The notes under the pieces were generated by a model that saw only the letters and a program-made list of their open reading frames with translations, was not told where the DNA came from and made no database searches. The translations under genes and the position numbers were made by a program. From the NCBI GenBank assembly GCA_902729315.2, contig LR746279.1:2136501-2200500 (forward strand): a DNA stretch of 64,000 bases, read 5' to 3'. The stretch comes from Spirodela intermedia. Lineage: Eukaryota > Streptophyta > Magnoliopsida > Alismatales > Araceae. Positions 1-10,827 of this stretch are shown in pieces (the stretch's first letter is position 1; each line of letters starts with the position of its first letter).

Positions 1-2150
1 TTTAAATATCAAGCTACCTCCCTTTCTCATGGGACTTTCCTCTCTTCTGACCTTTTTCATCCTCTTGCACTCCACTCTATGTTTTTGCCAGGGCCAAAAC
101 ACCTAATAAATCATTAGCAGCAGTAGTAGGATCCATTGAAATAGAGGGCAGATGCTAAGTTGGGAAAAGAAAGATTCAGGACGAGATTAATAAGTAAAAG
201 AGCTCGTATGTCATGCAAATCGAACTGCCACATGAAATTGTTCTCCCATAGTTGATTGCATCATCTACATTATTCCACATGTTTCAAGGCAAGTCTTGGA
301 AGAAAAGTTCAAGACTTCTGGAAAACTCCATGAGCGATTTATGGACATTTCGTAAAAATAATAGGCCTTGGAAATTACAAGGTGACTTAAAGTGAGCACA
401 AATGATTTAACTTAAAATAATATACTTTGGAATTCCAAAAAGCTTTGTCATTCCCCAATCACACTAAAAAACGAGAAGTTTACAATTTCATTAGCCTTTC
501 AAATTTCTCCCACACTTTTTTCCACTCTCTCCATATCCAAAAGCAATTAATGGAGAGGTAAGCAATAATTATCATCTATCAATAAAAACCTGCTTCCCAG
601 AGTTTTAAAGCTCCCAATTGAAAAGGGTGAAAGCTTGAAGATACAGAATTTCCAAATAAACTTCTATTTAGACAGAAAAAAAAGAAACGTTGTCCAATTA
701 GTTGAAAGGAAAAGCATGCAATATCAATGCCAAGCTACTTCTACAACAAGATAAGACATCCATTCATGTCGGAGAGGAGAACATTTCATTAAACATTCAG
801 AAAGCAAAACTGTTTATCAGAGGTGAAGGAAAATGAATTACAATCAAGAAGGATAGACTCTAAAAATAACAAATTACAATGAGGATGTTAGAAAAAAGCT
901 GCTAAGATGATTGACAAAATGAAACATGGAGAACGCAACATTTGGTGGACAGCTCACAAAATGTAAGGAAGGACATTCAAGAATTGCGTAGATCTACAAC
1001 GAACAGACTCAAAGTGGAGAAACACAAGATAAAACAGGGCCTCTTTGAAAATTTTACTGGTGAAAATCGTGGGCAAGAGAGTGGATACTGAAAATACCAT
1101 TGGCGCACCATTAACACATTACCACTTCTTACGAGTAAATGGAAAAAAAAGAAGGCCAGGGTATGGATCATTAAGGAAAGAAAACCAAGCTAGACAACTC
1201 CTGGAAATACACAACTAAAGGAAAAAGTGCACGCCAGGTGATGAATAAAAAGATTATGAAGATTAGACGATCATCAGTAATCCACCCGTTTTAAGTTCAA
1301 CTGATAATGGAATTCACTAAAGTACATGTGGTCAAAGAAGTAGAGAAGATGACATTGAACACAAAGCGTCAATCTGTACGGGCATACTACTACCATCTTA
1401 AGATTAGGCACCTGCCAAGTAAAAAAGGCAGATACATGTCCATATTTCCGATGTCAAGAGAGGATAGGATCATAAAACCATGAATCATTTCGTTAGCCAT
1501 TATCATCTTCGCCATGGAATAAAAAAGGTAAATAAAGTTAAAGCAGGTATCCGAGTGAGCAATCCGATTTCAAATCATTGAGCTCATGCTTTCAGCTCGT
1601 TTCTGTTTTACGGTATCTTTCACACAACCGGTGGGTCTATATCTCAGTATCTAAAAGCTTTCCATAACGGCATTTTTTGCTAACATACTAAAACCGTACA
1701 TGATACAGCATGCTAAGACTCTACTACACACATCTATACTCCATTTTTTTACCTACCAATGAATTAAGAAATCGTCATTCCTCAAACAAGAACAAGTTAA
1801 TCATGGATACATTGCTACTGATGTCATGTAAAGGCTGCAAAGATAATCACATATCTTCATATGATATCCATCTGTTAAAAATCAAGCATCCAAAGTAGAA
1901 ATCGAACCGTGCCATAGGCTACATGACCCGTCAAATAATTTCCTCGAAGAAAAGATATATCAGCCCCATTTTACCACAATATGCAAGAAAACATAAAGAT
2001 CTGAAGAGATGGTGGCAATCATTCGAAAAATCATTAATAAAACCAGGAAAATATTTACATCCCACTGAGAGAAGCACATGACATCCGACACAGAGCCTTA
2101 AAAAAAAAATTCCCGCTAAAAGCTGAGCAACATGAAAAAAATGATACCCG
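1..2150. other. AT-rich left edge, no gene recognised
   Basis: I see no convincing coding region here; open frames are short and low in information. Together with the GC-rich block that follows (2155-2500), the stretch could be introns or leader of a minus-strand gene running off the left edge. On the minus strand it is T-rich, as plant introns are, but I cannot place splice sites with confidence. Part of it (about 660-1000) was copied to 17160-17590. Confidence 0.3.
660..1000. repeat. Source copy of a segment duplicated at 17160-17590
   Basis: From the 'cttctattta gacag' start to the 'gcgtagatctac' end, this stretch is almost identical to 17160-17590. It shares long runs such as the one around 'gaagctacttc' and 'gaaggatagactc'. 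The distal copy carries an extra segment of about 110 bp (about 17383-17488) that is absent here. The near identity points to a recent event. Confidence 0.85.
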
Positions 2151-2154
2151 GGAG

Positions 2155-2500
2155 TTGGTCAGGAGACACAGGGGAAGCCCATCGAGCTGCGATCGGCGAA
2201 GCGGAAACCAACAAGCCCTAGGAACCAAAAAGGTACCCCCCCTGGGTATCTCCGGCAGGACCAGAATGACGAAACATCAAACACCTTGGCCGGCCACAAA
2301 GCAGCTGGAAGACCACCCCGCAGAAGGCGGACGACCGGATCGGAGCTCCGAAATCGCACCGCCCCGAGGAGGAGATGGGGAAGAGGACAACGAGGAGAGG
2401 GATCCTGGCCCAGAGCGACGAACACGGATCGAGGGTTTGCAAGGGGTTTCTGTCTCTTCTCCGCGTTTCTGTTTTGTACTATTTATTCCTAGTTTTTAAT
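2155..2500 (-). promoter_or_regulatory. GC-rich block, candidate first exon/leader and promoter of a minus-strand gene
   Basis: A sharp GC-rich island lies between AT-rich flanks. Read on the minus strand it is pyrimidine-rich, like a plant 5' leader. A TATA-like AATAAATA stands at about 2480-2488, on the upstream side for a minus-strand transcript. Open frames on both strands (for example 2155-2499 plus) look like no known protein. I infer a transcription start near 2450 running left, with low certainty. Confidence 0.25.
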
Positions 2501-3394
2501 TTTTCCTCTGCGCCATGTCAGCTCTTCCCGCTGTCCGAAATCCGTGGACTTTTTGTTTACAATTCCAAATTTTATTTATATTTCATTTATACGCCATTCA
2601 CCCACAAAGTAGCCTCAAACCTAACACGCCAACCAGAGAGTTTTGTCCTTAACCCTTGTAAATAATTATATTTCACATATGCTCCTTTTCCTCCGGCAAT
2701 CAAAGGTTCCGTCAACAACCCGTCTCTTCCCCCGGGCGGAGCCTTCGGAATATTTTGCCCATTAACAATTATCTCCCTAAGAGTATTTAAATTTTACATA
2801 TATCCCCCTGACAACCTACGTTTAAATCATCGTAAAATTTATTTATTAATTTAGACCCTTTGACTTTTTGAAATTAATTTTCTTAAAAATCCTCGTCGTG
2901 GTATATTTATTAAAAATCCTAAAAAAAATTAAATTAAGGCCGCGAAATAATAATTCTTCCTCTTCCCCGTCTCATGCCTCCGTCGCTGTGAGAAATAGCA
3001 GATTTATTTGCATTCTGCTCCCGTGGAAAACTTTAATTATTTATTGGGACCCGAATTTTTTTAATAGAATTTGAGTTAGTCCTTACGACTGGAAAAATAA
3101 AATTTAGCCTAAAATAATTAGTTTAAAATTAATATTTTAATTTTGAATGTCAGATCTTCGTTCTTACGATGTTGAAAAATATAATCATTTATAGGGTGAT
3201 TTTGTAGCTGAATAAACTCGTAGGGTCTGTACTATACTCTTATAGACTTCACGCTTGGCCCGCCATGTCGGCCCAGAGCAGGAAGGTCCACGTGTCGTTA
3301 ATTAGTCAACGTTCTTGTCACCTTCCGGGGACGCGAATGACGTTATTGTCCCCCGTCTCTTTTGACCGTGCTTCACGTCCCTCTCTTGACCACG

Positions 3395-3645
3395 CTCTCT
3401 CTCTCTCTCTCCCCCGTGAGAGAAGCAAACCTTCTCTTTCCCTCTCTATCCGTATCTCTCTCCCCCGTGAAAGAAGCAAACCTTCTCTCTTTCCCTCTCT
3501 ATCCGTCTCTCCCTCCCCCGTGAGAGCAGAAAACCTTCTTTCTCTTTCTATCCGTCTCTCTCTCCCTGTGAGAGAAGAAAACCTTCTCCTTTCTCCCTCT
3601 CTATCGTCTCTCTCTCCCCACCGCGTGAGAACCAAACCCTTCGTG
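3395..3645. repeat. CT-rich minisatellite, about five ~50 bp copies
   Basis: An imperfect unit of the form 'ctctctcccccgtgagagaa' plus 'gcaaaccttctctttccctc' plus 'tctatccgtct' repeats about five times. Unit 3 holds one recognisable copy (about 19600-19660) and unit 2 has only a plain CT run, so the array expanded after the segmental duplication. The frame at 3265-3654 that crosses it is a repeat translation, not a gene. Confidence 0.8.
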
Positions 3646-3659
3646 TTATTCTAATTTAT

Positions 3660-5180
3660 AAAGATAATTAGTAGTTCCCTATCTTATATGTGGTAGGTTA
3701 TTGAAGAAATTAATTATCAGTATTTAATCTAATTTAACATTTTAAAATTTAAAATTTAATGATTTAAATACTGAAATATAGAATTTGTATGTATTTTATA
3801 TCTGATTTATCTATTTTCTGGATGGCATATTTAATAATGATCATTCAAAAAATATATTTAAATATGATTAAATGGAAATTTAAATATGATTATTATATAA
3901 TTTAACGAATTTTTGTTATCCCATTTTCCGTAAAATGGATTCAAACCTGATTAAATAATATTTTAAAATGAAAACTAACCAAAAAACCTAAAAAACACAT
4001 AGAATTATTAAATAGAAAATAGATTAAAGCAGAAAAAGTACTGATAAATACGAATAAAAAACATTAATTCAGAAAATAATCATTTAACACGGTTAGATTT
4101 TAAAAATGTTAAATAATTTGTACTAAAAAAATGGATTCAATTAGACAAGTGAGTGTCTACTGAATAAAAAATCAACAAAATTATAACTTTTAATTTTAAA
4201 CATGTTTCACTAATTTGATTTCCTAGTAATATATGCCAATCATAAATAACTATTGATAATAAATGCATTTAAGTTTAAAATATTGGGTCATATAATTTTA
4301 AAAATAAAAAAATAATTTGGTGAATAGTAGAGTGATCATCTATGAGTATTGGAGCATCATAAAATAGGCAAGGAGACCATTCACATCTACTATAGACAAT
4401 CTTCATTGGGGTCATCCATTGTTATTATACTACTAAAATACAATTTTAATATTTAAATTCTCACTCCCAACAGCATATGGCTAGCTGCGATATGAAATAA
4501 CTTATTCATTAATAGTAATTTTGCGTGATTTAATACACACCAAGACGATAAGACAAATTTTTGGCTGCCTCTAGATCAACAAGGATTATGGAGGTGAATC
4601 CATTCAGAGTACATTGGAGTTTGACCCAATAACTAAATAGCCTAAGGTAAACATGTTGTTCATATAGAGCCTATAATAGGAAAAAAGTCTTAATTTGAGA
4701 TGATTTGGGCCAATCATTAGTAAAGCGAACAAGTTGTTAAGTACCACAGGTGACATAGGGAAAACCTGATTAAAGGAAGATTTGATCTAGTTGAGAACAA
4801 CCCAAATCATGTGGGGTTGAAACCATGCCCTTAAATACTCAAAACATATGATTTCGCTGGACGTTATATCATCCATAATCCACATAAAAGAAGAGAAAGC
4901 TTGGCCCTTGAATCCACGAGGAGTTGATTGACTTCTCGTAGAAGAAGAAGAGAACTTAAAAATGATTAATAGAATTCATAGCCTTCATTGACTTCTCTTG
5001 GCCTGCAAAGAGTGAGTTTAAATAGATGAAAATAAATTATTTGGGCATTTAAAATTATAATTTTAAATGAATTTAAAAATGATTAAAATAGAGGAATGAA
5101 AATAAAAATAGGAAAACTGAATTTGGAAACATTTATGATGCGTACTAAACTCTTAATGCGCCATCTAGAGCTGAATTTGG
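3660..5180. other. AT-rich spacer downstream of UGT copy 1
   Basis: No coding region seen. The stretch is alignable in patches with about 11060-12800 and 19900-21180, so it is part of the tandem unit. It ends where the highly conserved 3' flank of the UGT begins, near 5190. Confidence 0.6.
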
Positions 5181-5189
5181 GTTATTTGC

Positions 5190-6190
5190 TTGTATCCATC
5201 ACACATCCTGTACCTTTGGTCCGTCTGGGCTGAGTTGAAACTGGGCTGCATCATGTGGGTCTACTGTCCGCAAACCTTGCAATGAGGTTCGCCAGTCCTG
5301 AGTACGAGCTACCCCCGGCGATCATCGATCTAACGGTTTCCTCCTTCACCTTCGCTGCCGCCGCCGCGACGGCTGCGCTCGCCATGAGCCCCCTGAGCCG
5401 CCGGCCGATCTCCTCCCCTTGAACCAGCACCCCTTCCCCTTGCCAGCTCCACTCCTTGGGCCACTCCCCTAGGCCGCTCTTCTCCATCACGCCGGCGTTC
5501 ATCCGTTGGTCGCCGTGCTGCGGCCAGGCCAGCACCCGTATCCCCCGCAGCGCCGCCTCCGTCACCGAGTTCCACCCGCAGTGGCTGACGAATCCCCCCA
5601 CGGCGGGGTGGGCGAGGATGGCCCCCTGGTCTACCCACCCCTTCACCACCCTCCCCCTCCCCTCCACCCGCCGGAGGAACCCATCTCCGAACAGCTCCTC
5701 CATGGCCTGCTCCTCTTGCTCCTCCTGCTCCTCCTTGTCGAGTTTCTTCGTCTTCACGACCCACAGGAACCGGCAGCCGCTGCTCTCTAGGCCCCCGGCC
5801 ATCTCCCGCGTCTGCTCCGGCGACAGCGCCGTGCGGCTGCCGAAGCTCACGTAGACGACGGAGCCAGTCGGCTGGCCGTCGAGCCACGCGAGCGAGTCGT
5901 CGCCGCCGCCCCCGGCGGAGTTGGATTGGGAGTGCTCCGGGAGGATCGGGCCGATGGCGACCACCGGCGGGAGGCCGGGGACTACCTTGCCGGTGTTGAG
6001 CGCCGCCAGAGTGGCCGGCTCGAGGGCCTCCCAGGTGTTGATGACGATACCATCTGCATGGACCATCACCTTCCCATTCTCTACGAACTGGGTCGTGAAG
6101 AGATTCCCCGGGTCACGGAGCGGCTGGGGGATGGAGCGCAGGGGGAGATCCTCCGCGAGCCCGGGGATCTTCAAGATCGCCGGCAGGGAG
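5190..6190. repeat. Gene-conversion tract shared with 12808-13808
   Basis: About 1 kb covering the 3' flank and the C-terminal two thirds of UGT copy 1 matches copy 2 with only about three differences that I can count, one of them changing Met to Lys. Upstream of 6190 the genes differ at many sites, and below 5190 the flanks are strongly diverged. Both edges are abrupt. Confidence 0.85.
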
Positions 6191-6693
6191 GCGGCGGAGA
6201 TTTGCGGGAAGGAGACGCATAGGGAGAGCATCTGGGCGGAGGAGGTGAAGAGGACGTAGGTTGGAAGGGGGATGGCGGCGGCGACGGGGAGCACGGCGGA
6301 GATGAGGGTGACGTCGCAGACGAGGGCTGACAGTCTAGGAGCGGCGGAGGAGAGGATTGGGCCGAGGAGGGAGGCGGAGCGGCGGATGGCCTCGAACTGG
6401 AGGAAGAAGGGGTCGGTGGAGGCCGCGGTGGAGGAGTCGAAGGGGAGGAGGGGGAACTCCAGCGGCCGTATGCCGGCGGAGGAGGCGATTAACTCAGCGA
6501 CATGACGGGCCTCGGCGGCAGAGACCAGCGGCGTGGGCGTGATGAAGGTGACGCCGCAGCCGCGCAAGGCCAACTCGGCGGCGAGGCGGATGAACGGGGT
6601 GAGGTGGCCCATGCCGGCGCTCGGTAGCAGGGCCACTTGGGGAGCTGCCGCCACCTCGCCGGAGACCACTACCGCCGCCGCCGGGGGAGACAT
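5251..6693 (-). CDS. UDP-glycosyltransferase, UGT708 C-glucosyltransferase type, copy 1
   Basis: This intact single-exon gene encodes 480 residues, the normal size for a plant family 1 UGT. The likely role is transfer of glucose from UDP-glucose onto a carbon of a 2-hydroxyflavanone or related phenolic in the cytosol. Visible marks: catalytic His30 in GMGHL; DPFF at 94-97; Asp127-Val128, the order of the Asp-Ile pair known from rice CGT rather than the Ile-Asp of O-glucosyltransferases; and a complete 44-residue PSPG box at about 353-396. The box begins WVDQ (UGT708-like, not the usual WAPQ), contains HCGWNS and ends GDQ, with the final Gln typical of glucose donors. From the stop to about codon 170 the DNA is nearly identical to copy 2. 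UGT membership is certain; C- rather than O-glycosylation is inferred from motifs. Confidence 0.9.
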   Translation of the reverse strand: MSPPAAAVVVSGEVAAAPQVALLPSAGMGHLTPFIRLAAELALRGCGVTFITPTPLVSAAEARHVAELIASSAGIRPLEFPLLPFDSSTAASTDPFFLQFEAIRRSASLLGPILSSAAPRLSALVCDVTLISAVLPVAAAIPLPTYVLFTSSAQMLSLCVSFPQISAASLPAILKIPGLAEDLPLRSIPQPLRDPGNLFTTQFVENGKVMVHADGIVINTWEALEPATLAALNTGKVVPGLPPVVAIGPILPEHSQSNSAGGGGDDSLAWLDGQPTGSVVYVSFGSRTALSPEQTREMAGGLESSGCRFLWVVKTKKLDKEEQEEQEEQAMEELFGDGFLRRVEGRGRVVKGWVDQGAILAHPAVGGFVSHCGWNSVTEAALRGIRVLAWPQHGDQRMNAGVMEKSGLGEWPKEWSWQGEGVLVQGEEIGRRLRGLMASAAVAAAAAKVKEETVRSMIAGGSSYSGLANLIARFADSRPT

Positions 6694-6975
6694 TGAACCT
6701 AACTCGGAGACTGGAAGGTAGGTAGCTCACCTCCCCCATTTGAAGATCCTGGCGGAGGTGAGCTCACCTTAGCATCACGGTGGGACCCACTTCATGCATT
6801 ACGATAAATTTCGATAAATTAAAAGAAATATTTTAAGACGAAAAATGAATTTCACGGTCGAAAGATTTTTCTGTCGCGATGGTCCAAGTGCAACCTCTGC
6901 GCGACTTTCCGCCGTCAGATGTGGTGAGTGAATCTCGACCGTCCAAGTCACCGACTTCAAATTGCACGTGGCATC
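6694..6975 (-). promoter_or_regulatory. Promoter/leader of UGT copy 1
   Basis: A block with 'ccgtcagat' followed by CCGTCC (6939-6944) is also present upstream of copies 2 and 3. A G-box CACGTG lies at 6965-6970. The plus-strand sequence GGTAGGT (6717-6723) is the complement of ACCTACC, the core bound by maize P1-type MYB factors; at 24 bp from the ATG it is probably in the leader. A block from about 6840 ('gaatttcacggtcgaaagat') is nearly identical to one upstream of copy 2. Confidence 0.5.
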
Positions 6976-6979
6976 CATA

Positions 6980-7099
6980 TTCCGCTCGTGTTCCTCATTC
7001 AGCCAGAGCATATTTTGTTCAGCAGCCACCAATGGGGATGGATTCTTTGTGAATTCTTATTTTGTCTTGCAGTAGATATATTGATATTGATTCTCTCAC

Positions 7100-7145
<46 letters not shown>

Positions 7146-7690
7146 TGGGGTTCTTTCAAGGCTCTCTTTTCACCACTAAAAACATCAAGACTATCTATGT
7201 TAGTTTGTCCCTCACTTGGTTAATTCTAGTCCAAGATCCTTCATACTGGAGTTTACTAGTTCTCTCATAAATATGCATTGATTATCATGAGATTAACCAC
7301 TTAATCACACAAGTTCTATCTTCTCAGAGGCTTCACCTTTTAATGGCTCAACCATGTTACTAGCACCTCGTGCTTTTTCCCAAATACCTCTCCCCTCACC
7401 ATCAAGATACATTCAGCCGTGATGGAGAGTGTCAACCTTTGAGATGGATGTTACTTGGATCACCAAAGTCGAATGAAAATTATATGCATCATTCTATATT
7501 TCATTGCAGCTCATAGTGATTGAATATTGAGAAGGATGCATAGATAATCATTTGAGAGATCTCCATTGTCTTCTCAAGTTTTTTCATTCGTAGTCCTCAT
7601 TCTCTAGTTGTTTTTTATTTTGAAAAGTGGTCAACCAGTTTTAAAAATCGTAATGTTGTCCCAAATACACGACAATGACCTTTGTCTTTT
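6980..7690. other. Non-coding stretch with a CT microsatellite
   Basis: A (CT)n run lies at about 7103-7142. The rest is AT-rich with no gene or element that I recognise. Confidence 0.5.
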
Positions 7691-8200
7691 TTATGATTTG
7701 AAACTCTTTATTATCGTCTGTTTAATTTGAAATTTAAATTGAAGATTCATCTTTTGTCAACATTTTTTTTTCTCTTGAGGTGAAGTCTAGATAAATATGT
7801 TTGATCTGTCGGCGTCTCCACATGAGTTGATGATGTGTCACCATCTAGATTCCAAGTTTGAGACTCATGCCTGACTTTGAGATTTCGTCAAGTTCTAAAT
7901 ATTTCATCACATGAGTTGATATTAAACTTTTTGAACTTATGTATAGAATCTATGATGCTACATTTTGAGGTTAGTTTCAACAAATAAGAAAAATTAATTA
8001 ATCTCAAAGATTAACTCTTTAGAATTGTGGCTTACATGTGACTTTGATTTTCATGAGTTTCTAAATATTTCCTCACATGAGTTGACATTAAACTTTTTAT
8101 ATTTATGTCTAGAATCTAGGATGTATTTTGAAGTTAGTTTCAGCATATATAAAAAAATAATTAATCTCAATGATTAACTCGTTGAATTTACTTATTAAAT
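7690..8200. repeat. Dispersed repeat, inverted relative to about 15640-16010
   Basis: The stretch with 'ttaattgaagat'-like, 'gaggtgaagtctagataaat' and 'tgtgtcaccatc' matches the reverse complement of about 15840-16000. Inside it, a block of about 170 bp ('gagttgatattaaactttt', 'gttagtttcaac') occurs twice in a row (about 7900-8030 and 8070-8195). I read it as a decayed transposable-element part, family unknown. Confidence 0.65.
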
Positions 8201-8459
8201 ATAGGATCACGATATCATTAAATCTTATATATATATATATATATGTTAAATTCATATTTAACACAAACTCTTATTATATATAAAATTTAATAAATATTCA
8301 ATAAATAATTTTTCATATTGTAATATCAAAACTAAGGGCATCAACAAGATATAGTGTGGGAGAGATAAATCAACTTCTCCATAAAATGTTGATACCTCAA
8401 TATACCTATAAGACTACTCTTTTCTACATCATTGAGTTTATGATTCAAATCTATCAGAG

Positions 8460-8870
8460 TACTCATATGTTTACAACATAATGTTTAAGTGTCCTTGAAG
8501 AGGTCAACAATATATTTCTTTTGATAAGATAAAATCTTTTTCTTAAACTAGGTTACGTCAATGCTAAGGAAATATTTCAACTTTACTAATATGTCTATAT
8601 CAAATTCGTTTTTCAAACACTCACTAAAATATTTTTTATTCTCATTATTTCATGTAACTATTATATCATCCACATAGACGAGAAGAGTTATAGTTCCTCA
8701 TGAAGGTGGATGTTTAAGAAACAAGGTGTGTTATCTATTACTAGGTTTATATCTTACCTCTCTCACCACTTTTGAAAATATCTCAATCCATACTCTTGAA
8801 GAGTGATTGCTTAAGTCTATATAAAACCCTCTTTAATTTACATATAATGTCTTGCTTAGAGCTGATTTCA
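8460..8870 (-). mobile_element. Decayed Ty1/copia reverse-transcriptase fragment
   Basis: On the minus strand, with stops and shifts, the translation gives a degraded YGLKQS-type block (RLKQSLFKS), then LVYVDDI, which is the YVDD catalytic box of Ty1/copia reverse transcriptase, then KYIVDLFKDT, matching the conserved block downstream of the RT core. It is a dead fragment; no LTRs assigned. A better preserved relative lies at 15020-15370 in the same orientation. Confidence 0.8.
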
Positions 8871-8938
8871 TATTCTTGTAGAACATTCATAGGTACGTAC
8901 TAAGGAGAGTAAGATTAAGATGATATCCATTGTATATT

Positions 8939-9960
8939 TGATATGGTTGGGTATAAGACCATTAGGCCTAACTTATAATTGTGAGAGAAAATAGGCCGAG
9001 TACTAGACAGAGGAGGGTCAGCCCACAAGCATATCTAGTAATGTGTCGATGAGACATCATGTATAAAAGAAGATTGAAAAGAGGAAAAAGCCCCCCCCAT
9101 AAAAAGATTAAGATTAACCAATTGAGAGTCAATGGTCTCTCAGACAACACCTTCATACACTTTGGATTTTTGTGCCCTCATCAATTTGATCTTCCCTTCT
9201 TCCAACAATTTATTTTTCCTTTTACATTCAAGATTGTTGCAACTTAATATTAGAGCCACCATGGTGCCAAGGGGAACAACAATCATTTGGAGGTGAGGAG
9301 GAGGCCTGAGTGTCATATATTAACGTGTTGAATAGATGGAAGATAACCTCAGCCACCTTCTCAACCAACTAATACTATGGATGGATCGAATGGAGACCAA
9401 GTTCATTTTTTCTGACAAGGGGGAGATAGAAGTATGCACTAATGTGACTAGGCGCGACATCAAGACCAGAAGCACCAATCACAAAAGTTAAAACAATGAC
9501 TCACTTGAAAATTCCCATCTTCAACAAAAAGGATATTTGGCATAATGGATGTTTCATTTGGAGTTTTATTTCAGGATGTATAGAGCTATAGAAGTTGACA
9601 AGATTCTAATGGGAATCATGAAAATGAGTGGATAAAGCTTATCATGGTACTTGTGGACGTTGGAGTTGTTTCTACTCAAGGGCTGTGAATTTCGGAATTC
9701 AATTGATACAACATTTATAGAGCACTACTTCATGTAATGTTTACTAGTAGTCCCTCAGTATTAAGCAAAAATAGACTATAAGTGAGTACGATAAATAGTT
9801 TGAAGTACTTTCAACCTTTATTTCAAACATTCCAGCACCCATACTAGAGAACACATTTCTCAATGGGTTAAGAGAAGATTTTATAGCTGAAGTTAAAATA
9901 TTCATGCCAAACTATCTTTGAGACTAATGAACCTAACTCAAATGACAGAGGAGTGTGTAT
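8939..9960 (+). mobile_element. Truncated Ty3/gypsy-like retrotransposon: LTR, primer-binding site, partial gag
   Basis: A putative LTR runs from TG at about 8939 to CA at about 9241, with a TATAAAA box at about 9061. It is followed by 'acttaatattagagcc' (9242-9257), a decayed form of the tRNA-Met primer site usually reading TGGTATCAGAGC. A gag remnant follows, interrupted by stops; around 9830-9920 it translates as IPAPILENTFLNGLREDF and then AEVKIF, typical of plant gypsy gag. The element ends near 9960 with no pol. LTR borders are my estimate and no second LTR was found. Confidence 0.7.
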
Positions 9961-10775
9961 CCTAACAATGGGATGCATGTAGGTCAGAGACATTGCGAGT
10001 GACAATATAGATCCATATTAATAATTATATTTCACACGATCCTTTTCTTGTGAAAGTAAAAGGTTATGTCAACAACATGTATCTTCCTAATGGTCCTTCC
10101 AACCTTCTGAATATTTGAGTCTTCACAATCGACTCCCTAAAATTATCTAAGTTTCACATATATCCACATGACTACTTACATTTAAACTTTCCTAAATTTC
10201 CTTCATTAGTTTAAACCCTATAATTTTTTTTAAAAATAATTAATCAGATGTATGATTCTTTTTATATCATCCACCAGGTCAATTGAATTCCTCTCTCCAC
10301 GTTGTCATAGTATAATTATTAAAAAAATCCTAAAAAATGTTCTTAGTTAATTAAAGTCACAAACTACTTAGTCTTTATCCTCTTGAGCTCAAGTCTCTAT
10401 CACTATGCAAAATAGTAGATTTTTTGCATTTTTCTTTAGTGGAAAATCTTAATATTTTTTGTGTTCTAGAAACATTTAGCATCCTATTAGAGTTAGTCAT
10501 TATGAATAAAATAATAACATTTATCCATAAAGTAATTTTATTTTAAGAACTATACCAGGTTTTCCTATTTCCGATTAAACAATATAACCTTTTATAGGGT
10601 GATTTTTGGGTAAATAAACTCATATGGTCTCTACTATACACATGATCTTGAGGCTTGGCCCGCCATCTCCTTCTAGAAGGTCCACATGTCATCAATTTAG
10701 TTAATGTTCTTGTTGCCTTCCGGTGACACAAATGATGTTATTGTCCCTCTTGTCTCCTTTGACCATGCCATGCTT

Positions 10776-10779
<4 letters not shown>

Positions 10780-10821
<42 letters not shown>
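10780..10821. repeat. (CT)n microsatellite
   Basis: An uninterrupted CT run sits at the position equivalent to the 3395-3645 minisatellite of unit 1. Confidence 0.95.

Positions 10822-10824
<3 letters not shown>

Positions 10825-10827
<3 letters not shown>

Larger units (their letters stand above)
2660..6970. repeat. Tandem segmental duplication, unit 1 (carries UGT copy 1)
   Basis: The unit begins with 'aataattatatttcacatatg' and 'caaaggttccgtcaacaacc', which recur at about 10016 (unit 2) and 18793 (unit 3). The 'gttcttgtcaccttccgg' block, the CT-rich stretch, a long AT-rich block ('caattagacaa', 'gagtgatcat') and then the minus-strand UGT with its promoter follow in the same order in all three. 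AT-rich parts have diverged strongly with many indels, while the gene is much better conserved. The units are therefore old, and selection or conversion has kept the genes alike. Confidence 0.8.

Noticed and set aside
2155-2499. Overlapping frames on both strands in the GC-rich island
   Set aside because: No known protein pattern; better explained as the promoter and leader of a minus-strand gene.
3395-3645. Regular repeats that might suggest a CRISPR array
   Set aside because: The repeat is a tandem minisatellite without unique spacers, in a plant nuclear genome.
3265-3654. 129-codon frame
   Set aside because: Translation of the CT-rich minisatellite; no homologue and no conservation in units 2 and 3.
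5456-6259. Plus-strand frames of 77-132 codons opposite the UGTs (also at 13074-13877 and 21392-22183)
   Set aside because: Antisense shadows of GC-rich coding DNA; they recur only because the UGT copies are paralogues.
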